The position numbers were made by a program, and so were the translations under genes. Positions 34,693-43,630 of a stretch of DNA of 64,000 nt are shown here, in pieces. This DNA comes from Mesorhizobium sp. B2-4-3 (GTDB taxonomy: Bacteria > Pseudomonadota > Alphaproteobacteria > Rhizobiales > Rhizobiaceae): positions 173,191 to 237,190 of the forward strand of contig NZ_VFVL01000006.1 of NCBI RefSeq assembly GCF_006442815.1. Reading direction: 5' to 3'. The notes under the pieces are model-generated. The model was given only the letters and a program-made list of their open reading frames with translations. It had not been told where the DNA came from and searched no databases. How positions within the stretch are numbered: the stretch's first letter is position 1; every line of letters begins with the position of its first letter.

Positions 34693-35681
34693 GCCGGATG
34701 ACAATTCTCAGCGAAAGCGATCTGCGCAAGATCGTGACACTCGATCTCGACGCCGTTGCCTGCGTCGAGGGCGCTTTTCGCGCCCTGGCCACGCTGCCGG
34801 TGGCGATGCCGCCGATTCTTAGGCTCGACATTCACGAGCATCGCGGCGAGGTCGACGTGAAGTCCGCCTATGTGCCCGGCATAGACGGTTTCGCCGTCAA
34901 GATAAGCTCCGGCTTCTTCAACAATCCGACGCTGGGCCTGCCGAGCGGCGGCGGCATGATGGTGCTGCTTTCGGCCAAGACCGGCGTGGTCGAGGCGCTG
35001 CTGCTCGACAATGGCTATCTGACCGACATCCGCACCGCCGCCGCCGGCGCGGTCGCGGCCAGGCATCTGTCGCGCGAAGACTCCAAGGTCGCGGCGATCT
35101 TCGGCGCCGGTTTGCAAGCCGGCCTGCAGCTCGAAGCGCTGCGGCTCGTGCGGCCGATCGAGGAAGCGCGTATCTGGGCGCGCGACGCGGCCAAGGCGGA
35201 GGCGACCGCCGCGCGCTTGCGCAAGAAACTGGGCATTGCCGTGCGGGTCGAACCGGATGCAGCGAAGGCGGCAGCCGAAGCCGACATCATCGTCACCACC
35301 ACGCCTTCGACCGAGCCGCTGATCAAGCCGGGCTTCGTCACCGCCGGCCAGCACATCACCGCGATGGGCTCGGACGCCGAGCACAAGAACGAGATCGCGC
35401 CGGCGATCCTGCGCATGGCCGACCTCTATGTCGCCGACAGCGCCAAGCAGACGCGGCGCCTCGGCGAGCTTCACCACGCCATCGAGGCGGCGGTCTTCGC
35501 CGCCGATGCCGAGGTGACGGAGCTCGGCCAGATCGTCGCCGGCAGCAGGCCCGGCCGGCGCTCGGCCAGCGACATCACCATCGCCGATCTCACCGGCACA
35601 GGGGTGCAGGACACCGCGATCGCCACTTTGGCTCGCGACCGTGCGCGCGCCGCCAATGCCGGGCTCAATTTCGAAAGTTGA
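34689..35681 (+). CDS. eutC: EutC, ornithine cyclodeaminase/mu-crystallin family protein
   Basis: A 330-residue ornithine cyclodeaminase-like enzyme with LDNGYLTDIRTAAAGAVAAR, the NAD-binding AAIFGAGLQAGLQLEALR and AMGSDAEHKNEI. It starts inside the end of eutB (ATGA). In ectoine clusters it is assigned, together with EutB, to hydroxyectoine-to-ectoine conversion. Confidence 0.9.
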   Translation: MSRMTILSESDLRKIVTLDLDAVACVEGAFRALATLPVAMPPILRLDIHEHRGEVDVKSAYVPGIDGFAVKISSGFFNNPTLGLPSGGGMMVLLSAKTGVVEALLLDNGYLTDIRTAAAGAVAARHLSREDSKVAAIFGAGLQAGLQLEALRLVRPIEEARIWARDAAKAEATAARLRKKLGIAVRVEPDAAKAAAEADIIVTTTPSTEPLIKPGFVTAGQHITAMGSDAEHKNEIAPAILRMADLYVADSAKQTRRLGELHHAIEAAVFAADAEVTELGQIVAGSRPGRRSASDITIADLTGTGVQDTAIATLARDRARAANAGLNFES

Positions 35682-35717
35682 TGCTGGCCGCCAGGCCCAA
35701 CAAACGAGGACAACAAA

Positions 35718-36896
35718 ATGCAGCCAAACCTGAAATTCTCGCGGAGCGAATTTGCCGATCGCCTCGCCAAGACGCGCAAAGCCATGGAGGCGAAGGGCGT
35801 CGATCTGCTGATCGTCAGCGATCCTTCCAACATGGCCTGGCTGACGGGTTATGATGGCTGGTCCTTCTATGTGCATCAGGCGGTCGTGGTGCCGCCTTCG
35901 GGCGAGCCGGTCTGGTACGGCCGCGGTCAGGACGCCAACGGCGCCAAGCGCACCGCCTATCTCGCGCATGACAACATCATCGGCTACGCCGACCACTACG
36001 TGCAGTCGACCGAGCGGCACCCGATGGACTACCTTGCCAGCGTGCTTGCCGAGCGCGGCTGGGACAAGCTCTCCATCGGCGTCGAGATGGACAATTACTG
36101 GTTCTCGGCCGCCGCCTTCGCGGCGCTGCAGAAGCATTTGCCAAACGCCCGCTTCGCCGACGCCACCGCGCTGGTCAACTGGCAGCGCGCGGTGAAAAGC
36201 CCGACCGAGATCGACTACATGCGCAACGCCGCCCGCATCGTCGAGGCGATGCACCAACGCATCGTCGACAAGATCGAGATCGGCATGCGCAAATGCGATC
36301 TCGTCGCCGAGATCTATGACGCCGGCACACGCGGCGTCGCCGGCATCGGCGGCGACTATCCGGCTATCGTGCCGCTGCTGCCGTCGGGCGCGGATGCCTC
36401 GGCGCCGCATCTCACCTGGGACGACAAGCCGATGAAGGTGAACGAAGGCACGTTCTTCGAGATCGCCGGCTGCTACAATCGCTATCATTGTCCGCTGTCG
36501 CGCACCGTCTTTCTCGGCAAGCCGACACAAGAATTCCTCGATGCCGAGAAGGCGACGCTGGAAGGCATGGAAGCAGGCCTTGCCGCGGCAAAGCCGGGGA
36601 ATGCTTGCGAGGACATCGCCAATGCCTTCTTCGCCGTCTTGAGGAAATACGGCATCGTCAAGGAGAACCGCACCGGCTACTCGATCGGTCTGTCCTATCC
36701 GCCGGACTGGGGCGAGCGCACCATGAGCCTGCGCCCCGGCGACCGCACCGAGCTCAAGCCCGGCATGACCTTCCATTTCATGACGGGACTGTGGCTGGAG
36801 ACGATGGGGCTGGAGATCACCGAGTCGATCCTGATCACCGACACCGGCGTCGAGTGCCTGGCCAATGTGCCGCGCAAACTGTTCGTGAAGGACTGA
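35718..36896 (+). CDS. doeA: Ectoine hydrolase DoeA (EutD)
   Basis: A 392-residue M24 (creatinase/aminopeptidase P-like) hydrolase: N-terminal creatinase domain (LIVSDPSNMAWLTGYDGWSF) and a C-terminal pita-bread domain with FFEIAGCYNRYHCPLSRT and LELTGMTFHFMTGLW-like sequence near the end. DoeA opens the ectoine ring to N-acetyl-2,4-diaminobutyrate. It begins 36 bp after eutC and is followed 5 bp later by doeB. Confidence 0.92.
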   Translation: MQPNLKFSRSEFADRLAKTRKAMEAKGVDLLIVSDPSNMAWLTGYDGWSFYVHQAVVVPPSGEPVWYGRGQDANGAKRTAYLAHDNIIGYADHYVQSTERHPMDYLASVLAERGWDKLSIGVEMDNYWFSAAAFAALQKHLPNARFADATALVNWQRAVKSPTEIDYMRNAARIVEAMHQRIVDKIEIGMRKCDLVAEIYDAGTRGVAGIGGDYPAIVPLLPSGADASAPHLTWDDKPMKVNEGTFFEIAGCYNRYHCPLSRTVFLGKPTQEFLDAEKATLEGMEAGLAAAKPGNACEDIANAFFAVLRKYGIVKENRTGYSIGLSYPPDWGERTMSLRPGDRTELKPGMTFHFMTGLWLETMGLEITESILITDTGVECLANVPRKLFVKD

Positions 36897-36901
36897 GGCC
36901 G

Positions 36902-37906
36902 ATGTCCGCTTTGCGTCCGTCGCCAATTTCGCCGACCGTCGACTTCGAGCGCGACGGCGTCCAGCACGGCTTCCTGCGCCTGCCCTACAGCCGCGACGAT
37001 TCCGCCTGGGGCTCGGTGATGATCCCGGTCTGTGTCGTGCGCAACGGCAAGGGCTCCACGGCGTTGCTCACCGGCGGCAATCACGGCGACGAGTATGAGG
37101 GGCCGTTGGCGCTTTACGAACTCGCCCGCACGCTCGATCCGAAAAATGTCTCCGGCACGGTCATCATCGTGCCGGCGATGAACTATCCGGCGTTCCGGGG
37201 CGGCACGCGCACCTCGCCGATCGACAAGGGCAACATGAACCGCTCCTTCCCCGGCCGCCCGGACGGCACGACGACCGAGAAGATCGCCGACTATTTCCAG
37301 CGCGAGTTGCTACCGCGCGCGGACATCGTCTTCGACTTCCATTCGGGCGGCAAGACGTTGGATTTCGTGCCCTTCTGCGCCGCGCATACGCTGCCGGACA
37401 AGGCGCAGGAGAAAAAAGCCTTCGCCGCGGTCGAGGCTTTCTCGGCGCCCTTCTCGATGCGCATGACCGAGATCGACGCGGTCGGCATGTATGACACGGC
37501 CGCCGAGGAAATGGGCAAGGTCTTCGTCACCACCGAGCTCGGCGGCGGCGGTACCTCGCGCGCCGAGACGGTGCGGATTGCCAGGCGCGGCATCCTCAAC
37601 GTGCTCCGCCATGCCGGCATCGTCGATGGTGCGGTCGAGAAGAGCAGAACCCAGTGGCTCGACATGCCGTCGGGCGATTGCTTCGCGTTCGCCGAGGATG
37701 ACGGCATGATCGAGACGATGGTCGATCTCGGCGAGCCCGTGGAGGACGGCCAGGTTGTGGCGCGCATCCATCCGGTCGGGCGCACCGGGCAGGCGCCGCA
37801 GGAGATCAGGGCCAGGATGTCGGGGCTGCTCGCCGCGCGTCACTTCCCGGGCCTGGTCAAGGCGGGCGACTGCGTCTCGGTGCTGGCCGTGGCTGTTCGG
37901 GGATAA
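36902..37906 (+). CDS. doeB: N-alpha-acetyl-L-2,4-diaminobutyrate deacetylase DoeB (EutE)
   Basis: A 334-residue zinc carboxypeptidase-like deacetylase of the succinylglutamate desuccinylase/aspartoacylase family. Zinc ligands are visible in GGNHGDEYEGPLALY and DFHSGGKTLDF, and the substrate Arg region in DKGNMNRSFPGRPDG. It removes acetate to give diaminobutyrate for the DoeD transaminase. ATG 36902 is 5 bp after doeA. It ends the plus-strand ectoine operon, converging on actR. Confidence 0.92.
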   Translation: MSALRPSPISPTVDFERDGVQHGFLRLPYSRDDSAWGSVMIPVCVVRNGKGSTALLTGGNHGDEYEGPLALYELARTLDPKNVSGTVIIVPAMNYPAFRGGTRTSPIDKGNMNRSFPGRPDGTTTEKIADYFQRELLPRADIVFDFHSGGKTLDFVPFCAAHTLPDKAQEKKAFAAVEAFSAPFSMRMTEIDAVGMYDTAAEEMGKVFVTTELGGGGTSRAETVRIARRGILNVLRHAGIVDGAVEKSRTQWLDMPSGDCFAFAEDDGMIETMVDLGEPVEDGQVVARIHPVGRTGQAPQEIRARMSGLLAARHFPGLVKAGDCVSVLAVAVRG

Positions 37907-37922
37907 TCCTGGCGCAGCGCCC

Positions 37923-38468
37923 CTACTGCACCACGCGCTTCTCGAGCTTGCGGGCGAGCGTGCGCCGGTGCAGGCCGAGCCGGCGCGCGGTCTCGGAGAT
38001 GTTGAAGCCGGTCTCGACCAGCGTTTCGTGGATGCGCTCCCATTCGAGGTTCTTGATCGAGGTGGGGCGGCTGGTGAGCGGCACCGAAACGTCGCCCTCG
38101 GCGCGGCCGAAGGCGGCTTCGATGTCATCGGTGTTGGCGGGCTTGGCCAGATAATGGCACGCGCCGAGCTTGATCGCCTCGACAGCCGTGGCGATGCTGG
38201 CAAATCCCGTCAGCACGACGATCCGCATCGACGGATTGCGGGCGCTGAGCAACTTGACGCATTCGAGACCCGATCCCGCTCCGAGCTTGAGATCGACGAC
38301 GGCGTAGTCCGGAACGGCCGTTTCGAGCGCGACAAGCAGAGCCTCGCGGTCGTGGCAGACCACGACGTCGTAATCGCGCTTGTCGAAGGAACGCTTGAGC
38401 GTCCGCGCGAAGGTCTCGTCGTCCTCGACGACAAACAAGGATCGATCAGATGTCACGATCGTCTCCAT
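37923..38468 (-). CDS. actR: Redox response regulator ActR (RegA/PrrA family)
   Basis: A 181-residue response regulator: receiver domain with acidic pair in VVEDDE, phospho-acceptor Asp59 (VVDLKLGAGSG) and conserved Lys in YLAKP, then a Fis-type HTH (NISETARRLGLHRRTLARKL) that is nearly invariant in RegA/ActR proteins. It overlaps the end of actS by about 20 bases; a GTG at 38456 with GGAG before it is an alternative start. It regulates respiration, nitrogen and carbon fixation genes and low-pH tolerance in rhizobia. Confidence 0.93.
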   Translation of the reverse strand: METIVTSDRSLFVVEDDETFARTLKRSFDKRDYDVVVCHDREALLVALETAVPDYAVVDLKLGAGSGLECVKLLSARNPSMRIVVLTGFASIATAVEAIKLGACHYLAKPANTDDIEAAFGRAEGDVSVPLTSRPTSIKNLEWERIHETLVETGFNISETARRLGLHRRTLARKLEKRVVQ

Positions 38469-39798
38469 CGGTCAGCGCCGCCAGCGGCAGCGAAAGGGTA
38501 ACGCGGGCGCCCTCGGCCATGTTGCGCGCCGAAACGTCGCCGCCGAGCTTGCGCACCACATTGAACACCAGGAAGAGGCCAAGACCGCCGCCTGGCCGCC
38601 CCTTGCTCGACATATAGGGCTGGCCGAGCGAGGCCAGAATATCCTTGTCGAAACCCGGTCCGCGATCCTCGACGGAGAACACCAGCTTCTCATCCTGCCG
38701 CTCGGCGGTGATGCCTACCCAATCGTGCGATGCTTCCTGGGCATTGTCGAGCACATTGAAGATCACTTGCTTCAGCGCCGTGTCGGACACGATCTGCTCG
38801 TCGGGCTCGAAACCGTTGCTGTAGTCCAGCTTGAGGGGCTGACGGCTGACACGCCACTCCTGGACGAGGTCGTCAAGGAATTGGCGGATCGTGGTGCGGA
38901 TCGTGCCCTCGCCCCGCGCCTGGCCGGAGGACATGAGGATGCCCGTGACGATGCTTTTGCAGCGCTCGATCTGCGCCTGCATCTCGGCCACGTCCTCGGA
39001 AAGCTCGCGGTTGCGCTTGACGCCCTGCATCTGGCGCCAGTCGGACAGGATGACCGATATGGTCGAGAGCGGCGTACCGAGTTCATGCGCGGCGCCTGAG
39101 GCCAGCAGGCCCATGCGCACGATGTGGTCTTCCTCGGCCGAACGCTGGCGCAGGTCGGCGAGGTAGGCATCGCGTTCGCGCAGGTTGCGGTTGATGCGCG
39201 TCATGAAGATCACGATCAGGCCGGCCGCGAGCACGAAGCAGATGAACATGCCGCGCAGATGCAGCGCCAGGAGGTCGCTGCCGCCATGATGCGGCAGCGC
39301 GATCGGCTGGAAAACGAAGATGAGGAAGACGAAACAGGCCGAGGCGGCCACCACCAGGATCCAGGTCGACCATGGCGCCAGCAGCGCGGCGCCGAGCGTG
39401 ATCTGCAGCAGATAGAGCGACACGAACGGATTCGAGGCGCCGCCGCTCAGGTAAAGCTGCGTCGTCAGCGCCGCCATGTCGAAGATCAGCGCGACGAAGA
39501 GCTGCGCGTTGGAGATGCGGCGATTGCCGCGCAGGGCGAGCAGGCTGAAGATGTTGAGCCCGACCAGGAAAAGCACGACGCCGGCCATCTCGGCGAGCGG
39601 CAACGGGATCGCGAACCAGTATTGCGTCACCAGGATGGTCAGCACCTGCCCCGCCACCGCCAGCCAGCGCAACTGGATGAGGAGCAGCAGGTTCTTCCTG
39701 TTCGTCACGTCGGAATTCGAGGCGGCGCCCCCCTGACCGGCGGGCGGAACCGTCAGGATCGGTTTGTCGCGATGAAACCGCGCGATCGAGATGTTCAT
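38446..39798 (-). CDS. actS: Redox sensor histidine kinase ActS (RegB/PrrB family)
   Basis: A 450-residue membrane histidine kinase with about six hydrophobic segments. Both redox elements of RegB are present: the ubiquinone-binding motif GGASNPF at residues 119-125 and the conserved redox Cys280 after the H-box. The phosphorylated His238 is in HELGTPL, and the ATP domain ends with GGGLGLFLV. ATG 39798 overlaps the SURF1 stop (ATGA), so the sensor is made with the oxidase it probably monitors through the quinone pool. Confidence 0.94.
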   Translation of the reverse strand: MNISIARFHRDKPILTVPPAGQGGAASNSDVTNRKNLLLLIQLRWLAVAGQVLTILVTQYWFAIPLPLAEMAGVVLFLVGLNIFSLLALRGNRRISNAQLFVALIFDMAALTTQLYLSGGASNPFVSLYLLQITLGAALLAPWSTWILVVAASACFVFLIFVFQPIALPHHGGSDLLALHLRGMFICFVLAAGLIVIFMTRINRNLRERDAYLADLRQRSAEEDHIVRMGLLASGAAHELGTPLSTISVILSDWRQMQGVKRNRELSEDVAEMQAQIERCKSIVTGILMSSGQARGEGTIRTTIRQFLDDLVQEWRVSRQPLKLDYSNGFEPDEQIVSDTALKQVIFNVLDNAQEASHDWVGITAERQDEKLVFSVEDRGPGFDKDILASLGQPYMSSKGRPGGGLGLFLVFNVVRKLGGDVSARNMAEGARVTLSLPLAALTDGDDRDI

Positions 39799-40619
39799 CT
39801 TGCCGCGTCTCGCTTCCGACGTCCGGCGAAGATCGGCCTGGCAAGCGCGATCGCCAGCATCGCTGCCAGGGCAAACCAAGTCATAGCATAGACCAGATGG
39901 CTGTTGCGGAAGGTGACGACGGTGAGCCCACCGCGCGGCCAGCCGGCCGCGCCGGACACCTCGGCATCGATGAAATACGGCGCGACATCCGCCACGCCGC
40001 GCGCCTTGGCGATTGCCGCGACGTCACGCGAATACCAGCGATTGGCCGCCGGATCGTTGCTGCGCAGGAAACCGCCGCGCGGTTCGCTGATGCGCAGCAG
40101 CCCGTCGACCGTCGCTGGCGCGGTGAACCCGCCGCCCTCACGCTCGAACTCGGCCTTGCGTTCCTGCGGGATGAAGCCGCGGTTGACGAGGGCCGTGAAA
40201 CCGCGGTCGTCGCGCATCGGCGTCAGCACCCAATAGCCGCCGCCAAGCTCGGTCACCGCCTGCACCAGCGTGTTGGCACCGCCCTGAAAGCGTCCGGTCA
40301 ACCGCACATGGCGATATTCGTAGTCAGACGCGCTCAACCCGCTCCAGTCCCGCGGACCAGACGCATCGACGACGGGAGCATGGATGCGCTGGTCGACGCG
40401 GGCGATCAGGTCGAGCTTCCAGACCCGCCTTTCCAATTGCCAAATCCCGAGCCCGAGAAACACCAGAACGCCGAGAAGCCCCAACAGCGCAGCCAAGAAT
40501 CGCGACGCGGAGCCCTTCGAGGCGGCGTGAGAGCCGATACCTGCCCGGCCGATCATGTCCTTTGCCTCGACTTTGACCCTCCCCGTGCCCGACACACCCA
40601 TACCCGAAATTGGGCTCAT
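39795..40619 (-). CDS. SURF1 family oxidase assembly protein (quinol-oxidase type)
   Basis: A 274-residue SURF1 protein: an N-terminal membrane helix (LAALLGLLGVLVFLGLGIWQ) with the family LGxWQLxR pattern, a periplasmic domain with YEYRHVRLTGRF and VNRGFIP, and a C-terminal helix (LVYAMTWFALAAML). SURF1 helps insert heme into heme-copper oxidases. Its place right after cyoD marks it as the variant dedicated to a quinol oxidase, as described for Surf1q in Paracoccus. It overlaps cyoD and actS by 4 bases each. Confidence 0.92.
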   Translation of the reverse strand: MSPISGMGVSGTGRVKVEAKDMIGRAGIGSHAASKGSASRFLAALLGLLGVLVFLGLGIWQLERRVWKLDLIARVDQRIHAPVVDASGPRDWSGLSASDYEYRHVRLTGRFQGGANTLVQAVTELGGGYWVLTPMRDDRGFTALVNRGFIPQERKAEFEREGGGFTAPATVDGLLRISEPRGGFLRSNDPAANRWYSRDVAAIAKARGVADVAPYFIDAEVSGAAGWPRGGLTVVTFRNSHLVYAMTWFALAAMLAIALARPIFAGRRKRDAAR

Positions 40620-40990
40620 GGCATCTGCCGCATCTCGTGAAGCCCGGGCATCATGTTGGCGTTGAGGTGGTACATCACCCAGAGCGAGCCGCTGAGCACG
40701 ATGACGACGAGGATCACCGTGAAGATCAGCGCCAGCATCGACCATCCGCCTTCCGAGGCGGGGTTCATATGTAGGAAGAAGACCATGTGCACCACGATCT
40801 GCACCACCGCGAAGGCCATGATGATGATGGCCGTGGCCTGCTTGTTGTCGATGGCGCCGCTCATGACCATCCAGAACGGGATGGCGGTGAGGATGACCGA
40901 CAGGACGAAGCCGATCAGATAGCCCCTCAGCGACCCGTGCGCGGCGCCGCCATGGGTGTGGTCGCGATCGACATGATCATGCGCGCTCAT
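40616..40990 (-). CDS. cyoD: Cytochrome o ubiquinol oxidase subunit IV
   Basis: A 124-residue small membrane protein with three hydrophobic helices (LIGFVLSVILTAIPFWMV, then IIIMAFAVVQIVVHMVFFL and a third) and a His-rich N-terminus (HDHVDRDHTHGG). It supports assembly of the CuB-heme site. ATG 40990 overlaps the cyoC stop by 4 bases. Confidence 0.93.
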   Translation of the reverse strand: MSAHDHVDRDHTHGGAAHGSLRGYLIGFVLSVILTAIPFWMVMSGAIDNKQATAIIIMAFAVVQIVVHMVFFLHMNPASEGGWSMLALIFTVILVVIVLSGSLWVMYHLNANMMPGLHEMRQMP

Positions 40991-41613
40991 CTGAGCATCC
41001 CCATCAGATAGACGAAGGTGAAGACGCCGATCCAGACGACGTCGAGGAAGTGCCAGAACATCGAGAGGCACATCAGCCGGCGGCGGTTGGCCTCGATGAG
41101 GCCGTGCCTCGCGACCTGCACCATCAGCGTCACCATCCACACGATGCCGAAGGTCACGTGCAGGCCGTGCGTACCGACCAGCGTGAAGAAGGACGACAGG
41201 AAGGCGCTGCGCTGGGGCGTCGCGCCCTCATGGATCATGTGCGCGAATTCGTAGAGCTCGATGGAGAGGAACGCCAGGCCGAACAGGATGGTCACCACGA
41301 GCCAGGCTTGCGTCGCGCCGATGCGGCCCTTGTCCATGGTCAGCATGGCAAAGCCATAGGTGATCGAGGATAGCAGCAGCATGGTGGTGTTGACCGCCAC
41401 CAGACCAAGATCGAACAGGTCCTTCGGCGCCGGACCGGCCGCGTAATTGCCGCCGAGCACGCCAAAGGCCGCGAACAACATGGCGAAGATCAGGCAGTCG
41501 CTCATCAGATAGAGCCAGAAGCCGAGCATGGTGCTGCCGCCTTCGGCGTGCGCGTGCTCCTCTTCCAGGTGGAAGACCGGTGCGGTATCGGCCGTGATCG
41601 CCGTCGATGCCAT
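40987..41613 (-). CDS. cyoC: Cytochrome o ubiquinol oxidase subunit III
   Basis: A 208-residue five-helix heme-copper oxidase subunit III (TMLGFWLYLMSDCLIFAML near the start, HGLHVTFGIVWM, FWHFLDVVWIGVF at the end). The length matches CyoC rather than the seven-helix cytochrome c oxidase form. It is 9 bp downstream of cyoB. Confidence 0.94.
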   Translation of the reverse strand: MASTAITADTAPVFHLEEEHAHAEGGSTMLGFWLYLMSDCLIFAMLFAAFGVLGGNYAAGPAPKDLFDLGLVAVNTTMLLLSSITYGFAMLTMDKGRIGATQAWLVVTILFGLAFLSIELYEFAHMIHEGATPQRSAFLSSFFTLVGTHGLHVTFGIVWMVTLMVQVARHGLIEANRRRLMCLSMFWHFLDVVWIGVFTFVYLMGMLR

Positions 41614-41622
41614 GCTCGAACC

Positions 41623-43620
41623 CTAGCTCTGGGCGGCGAGGAGCGTCGTCCTCGCCTCTTCCGTTTGCGCGACCTCGGCAGCCGGGACGTCGAAGTCGCG
41701 GTGGTAATTGAAGGTGTGGCCGATGGCGGTGGCGATGAGGCAGACGAAGCTCAGCGCTGCCAGCCACCACATGTACCAGATCAGGCCGAATCCGAGCGCG
41801 ACGCTGAAGACAGCGAGGATCACGCCAGTGCCGGTGTTGCTCGGCATGTGGATCGGCTTGAAGCCGGACAGAGGACGCCGGTAGCCCGCCTTCTTCATGT
41901 CCCACCAGGCGTCGTTGTCGCGGATGACCGGCGTGAAGGCGAAGTTGTAGGCCGGCGGCGGCGAGGAGGTCGACCATTCGAGCGTGCGGCCGTCCCAGGG
42001 ATCGCCGGTGACGTCGACCAGTTCCGCGCGCTTGCGGATGGAGACGAAGATCTGGACCAGGAAGGCGGCGATGCCACAGGCGATCAGGACCGCGCCGAAG
42101 GCGGCGATGACGAACCAGATCTGCAGCGAGGGATCGTCGAACACGCGCATGCGGCGCGTCACGCCCATCAGGCCGAGGATGTAGAGCGGCATGAAGGCGA
42201 ACCAGAAGCCGAGCACCCAGCACCAGAACGAGACCTTGCCCCAGAACGGATCGAGCTTGAAGCCGAAGGCCTTCGGCCACCAATAGGCGATGCCGGCGAA
42301 CAGGCCAAACAGCACGCCACCGATGATGACGTTGTGGAAATGCGCGATCAGGAACAGGCTGTTGTGCAGCACGAAGTCGGCCGGTGGCACGGCAAGCAGC
42401 ACGCCGGTCATGCCGCCGACGGTGAAGGTGAGCATGAAGGCTACCGTCCACATCATCGGCAGTTCGAAGCGGATGCGGCCGCGATACATGGTGAACAGCC
42501 AATTGAATATCTTGGCCCCGGTCGGGATCGAGATGATCATCGTGGTGATGCCGAAGAAGGAATTGACGCTGGCGCCGGAGCCCATGGTGAAGAAGTGGTG
42601 CAGCCAGACGAGATAGGACAGGATGGTGATGACCACCGTGGCGTAGACCATGGAGGTGTAACCGAACAGGCGCTTGCCGGAGAAGGTCGAGGTGACCTCG
42701 GAGAAGACGCCGAACAACGGCAGGATGAGGATGTAGACCTCCGGGTGACCCCATATCCAGATGAGGTTCACATACATCATCGGGTTGCCGCCGAAGTCGT
42801 TGGTGAAGAAGTTGGTGCCGACATAGCGGTCGAGCGCGAGCAGCGTCAGCACCGCCGTCAGCACCGGGAAGGACGCCACGATCAGAACGTTGGTGCAGAG
42901 CGAGGTCCAGGTGAAGATGGGCATGCGCATCATCGTCATGCCGGGGGCGCGCATCTTGATGATGGTGCATATCAGGTTGATGCCGGACAGCGTCGTGCCG
43001 ACGCCGGCGACCTGCAGCGCCCAGATGTAGTAATCGACGCCGACGTCGGGACTGTAATTGATGCCGGAGAGCGGCGGATAGGCCAGCCAGCCGGTGCGGG
43101 CGAATTCGCCGACGAACAGCGAGGCCATGACCAGGATGGCGCCGCCGACCGTCATCCAGAAACTGAAATTGTTGAGGAAGGGGAACGAGACGTCGCGCGC
43201 GCCGATCTGCAGCGGCACGACGAAGTTCATCAGCCCGGTGACGAAAGGCATCGCCACGAAGAAGATCATGATCACGCCATGGGCGGTGAAGATCTGATCG
43301 TAATGATGGGCGTTGAGATAGCCCTCCGAACCGTTGAAGGCGATGGCCTGCTGCAGGCGCATCATGATGGCGTCGGAAAAGCCGCGCAGCAGCATGACGA
43401 GGCCGAGCGCCATGTACATGATGCCGATCTTCTTGTGGTCGACGCTGGTGAACCACTCGCGCCACAAATAGCCCCAGAGCTTGAAATACGTGATGGCGCC
43501 AAGAACAGCGACACCCCCGAGCGCCACCACGATGAAGGTGCCGACGACGATAGGCTCGTGCAGCGGCAGCGAGTCCAGAGTGAGGCGGCCGAAGATGAAT
43601 TTTGTCAGCGTCTCAGGCAT
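41623..43620 (-). CDS. cyoB: Cytochrome o ubiquinol oxidase subunit I
   Basis: The 665-residue catalytic subunit. It has the CuB/heme ligands in [11 protein letters not shown] and [11 protein letters not shown], a heme-ligand His in [12 protein letters not shown] and about 15 hydrophobic segments, as expected for CyoB, which is longer than aa3 subunit I. It oxidises ubiquinol, reduces oxygen to water and pumps protons in the inner membrane. ATG 43620 is 10 bp after the cyoA stop. Confidence 0.96.
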   Translation of the reverse strand: MPETLTKFIFGRLTLDSLPLHEPIVVGTFIVVALGGVAVLGAITYFKLWGYLWREWFTSVDHKKIGIMYMALGLVMLLRGFSDAIMMRLQQAIAFNGSEGYLNAHHYDQIFTAHGVIMIFFVAMPFVTGLMNFVVPLQIGARDVSFPFLNNFSFWMTVGGAILVMASLFVGEFARTGWLAYPPLSGINYSPDVGVDYYIWALQVAGVGTTLSGINLICTIIKMRAPGMTMMRMPIFTWTSLCTNVLIVASFPVLTAVLTLLALDRYVGTNFFTNDFGGNPMMYVNLIWIWGHPEVYILILPLFGVFSEVTSTFSGKRLFGYTSMVYATVVITILSYLVWLHHFFTMGSGASVNSFFGITTMIISIPTGAKIFNWLFTMYRGRIRFELPMMWTVAFMLTFTVGGMTGVLLAVPPADFVLHNSLFLIAHFHNVIIGGVLFGLFAGIAYWWPKAFGFKLDPFWGKVSFWCWVLGFWFAFMPLYILGLMGVTRRMRVFDDPSLQIWFVIAAFGAVLIACGIAAFLVQIFVSIRKRAELVDVTGDPWDGRTLEWSTSSPPPAYNFAFTPVIRDNDAWWDMKKAGYRRPLSGFKPIHMPSNTGTGVILAVFSVALGFGLIWYMWWLAALSFVCLIATAIGHTFNYHRDFDVPAAEVAQTEEARTTLLAAQS

Positions 43621-43630
43621 CCGCCATTCC

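Noticed and set aside
32912..35681. Ethanolamine utilisation (eut) genes
   Set aside because: The eutABC names coincide, but these are racemase-like, dehydratase-like and cyclodeaminase-like proteins in an ectoine locus; no ammonia-lyase or microcompartment genes are present.
34509..36926. 805-codon open frame on the minus strand
   Set aside because: It is antisense to eutB, eutC and doeA, whose families are certain. The composition is that of a shadow frame.
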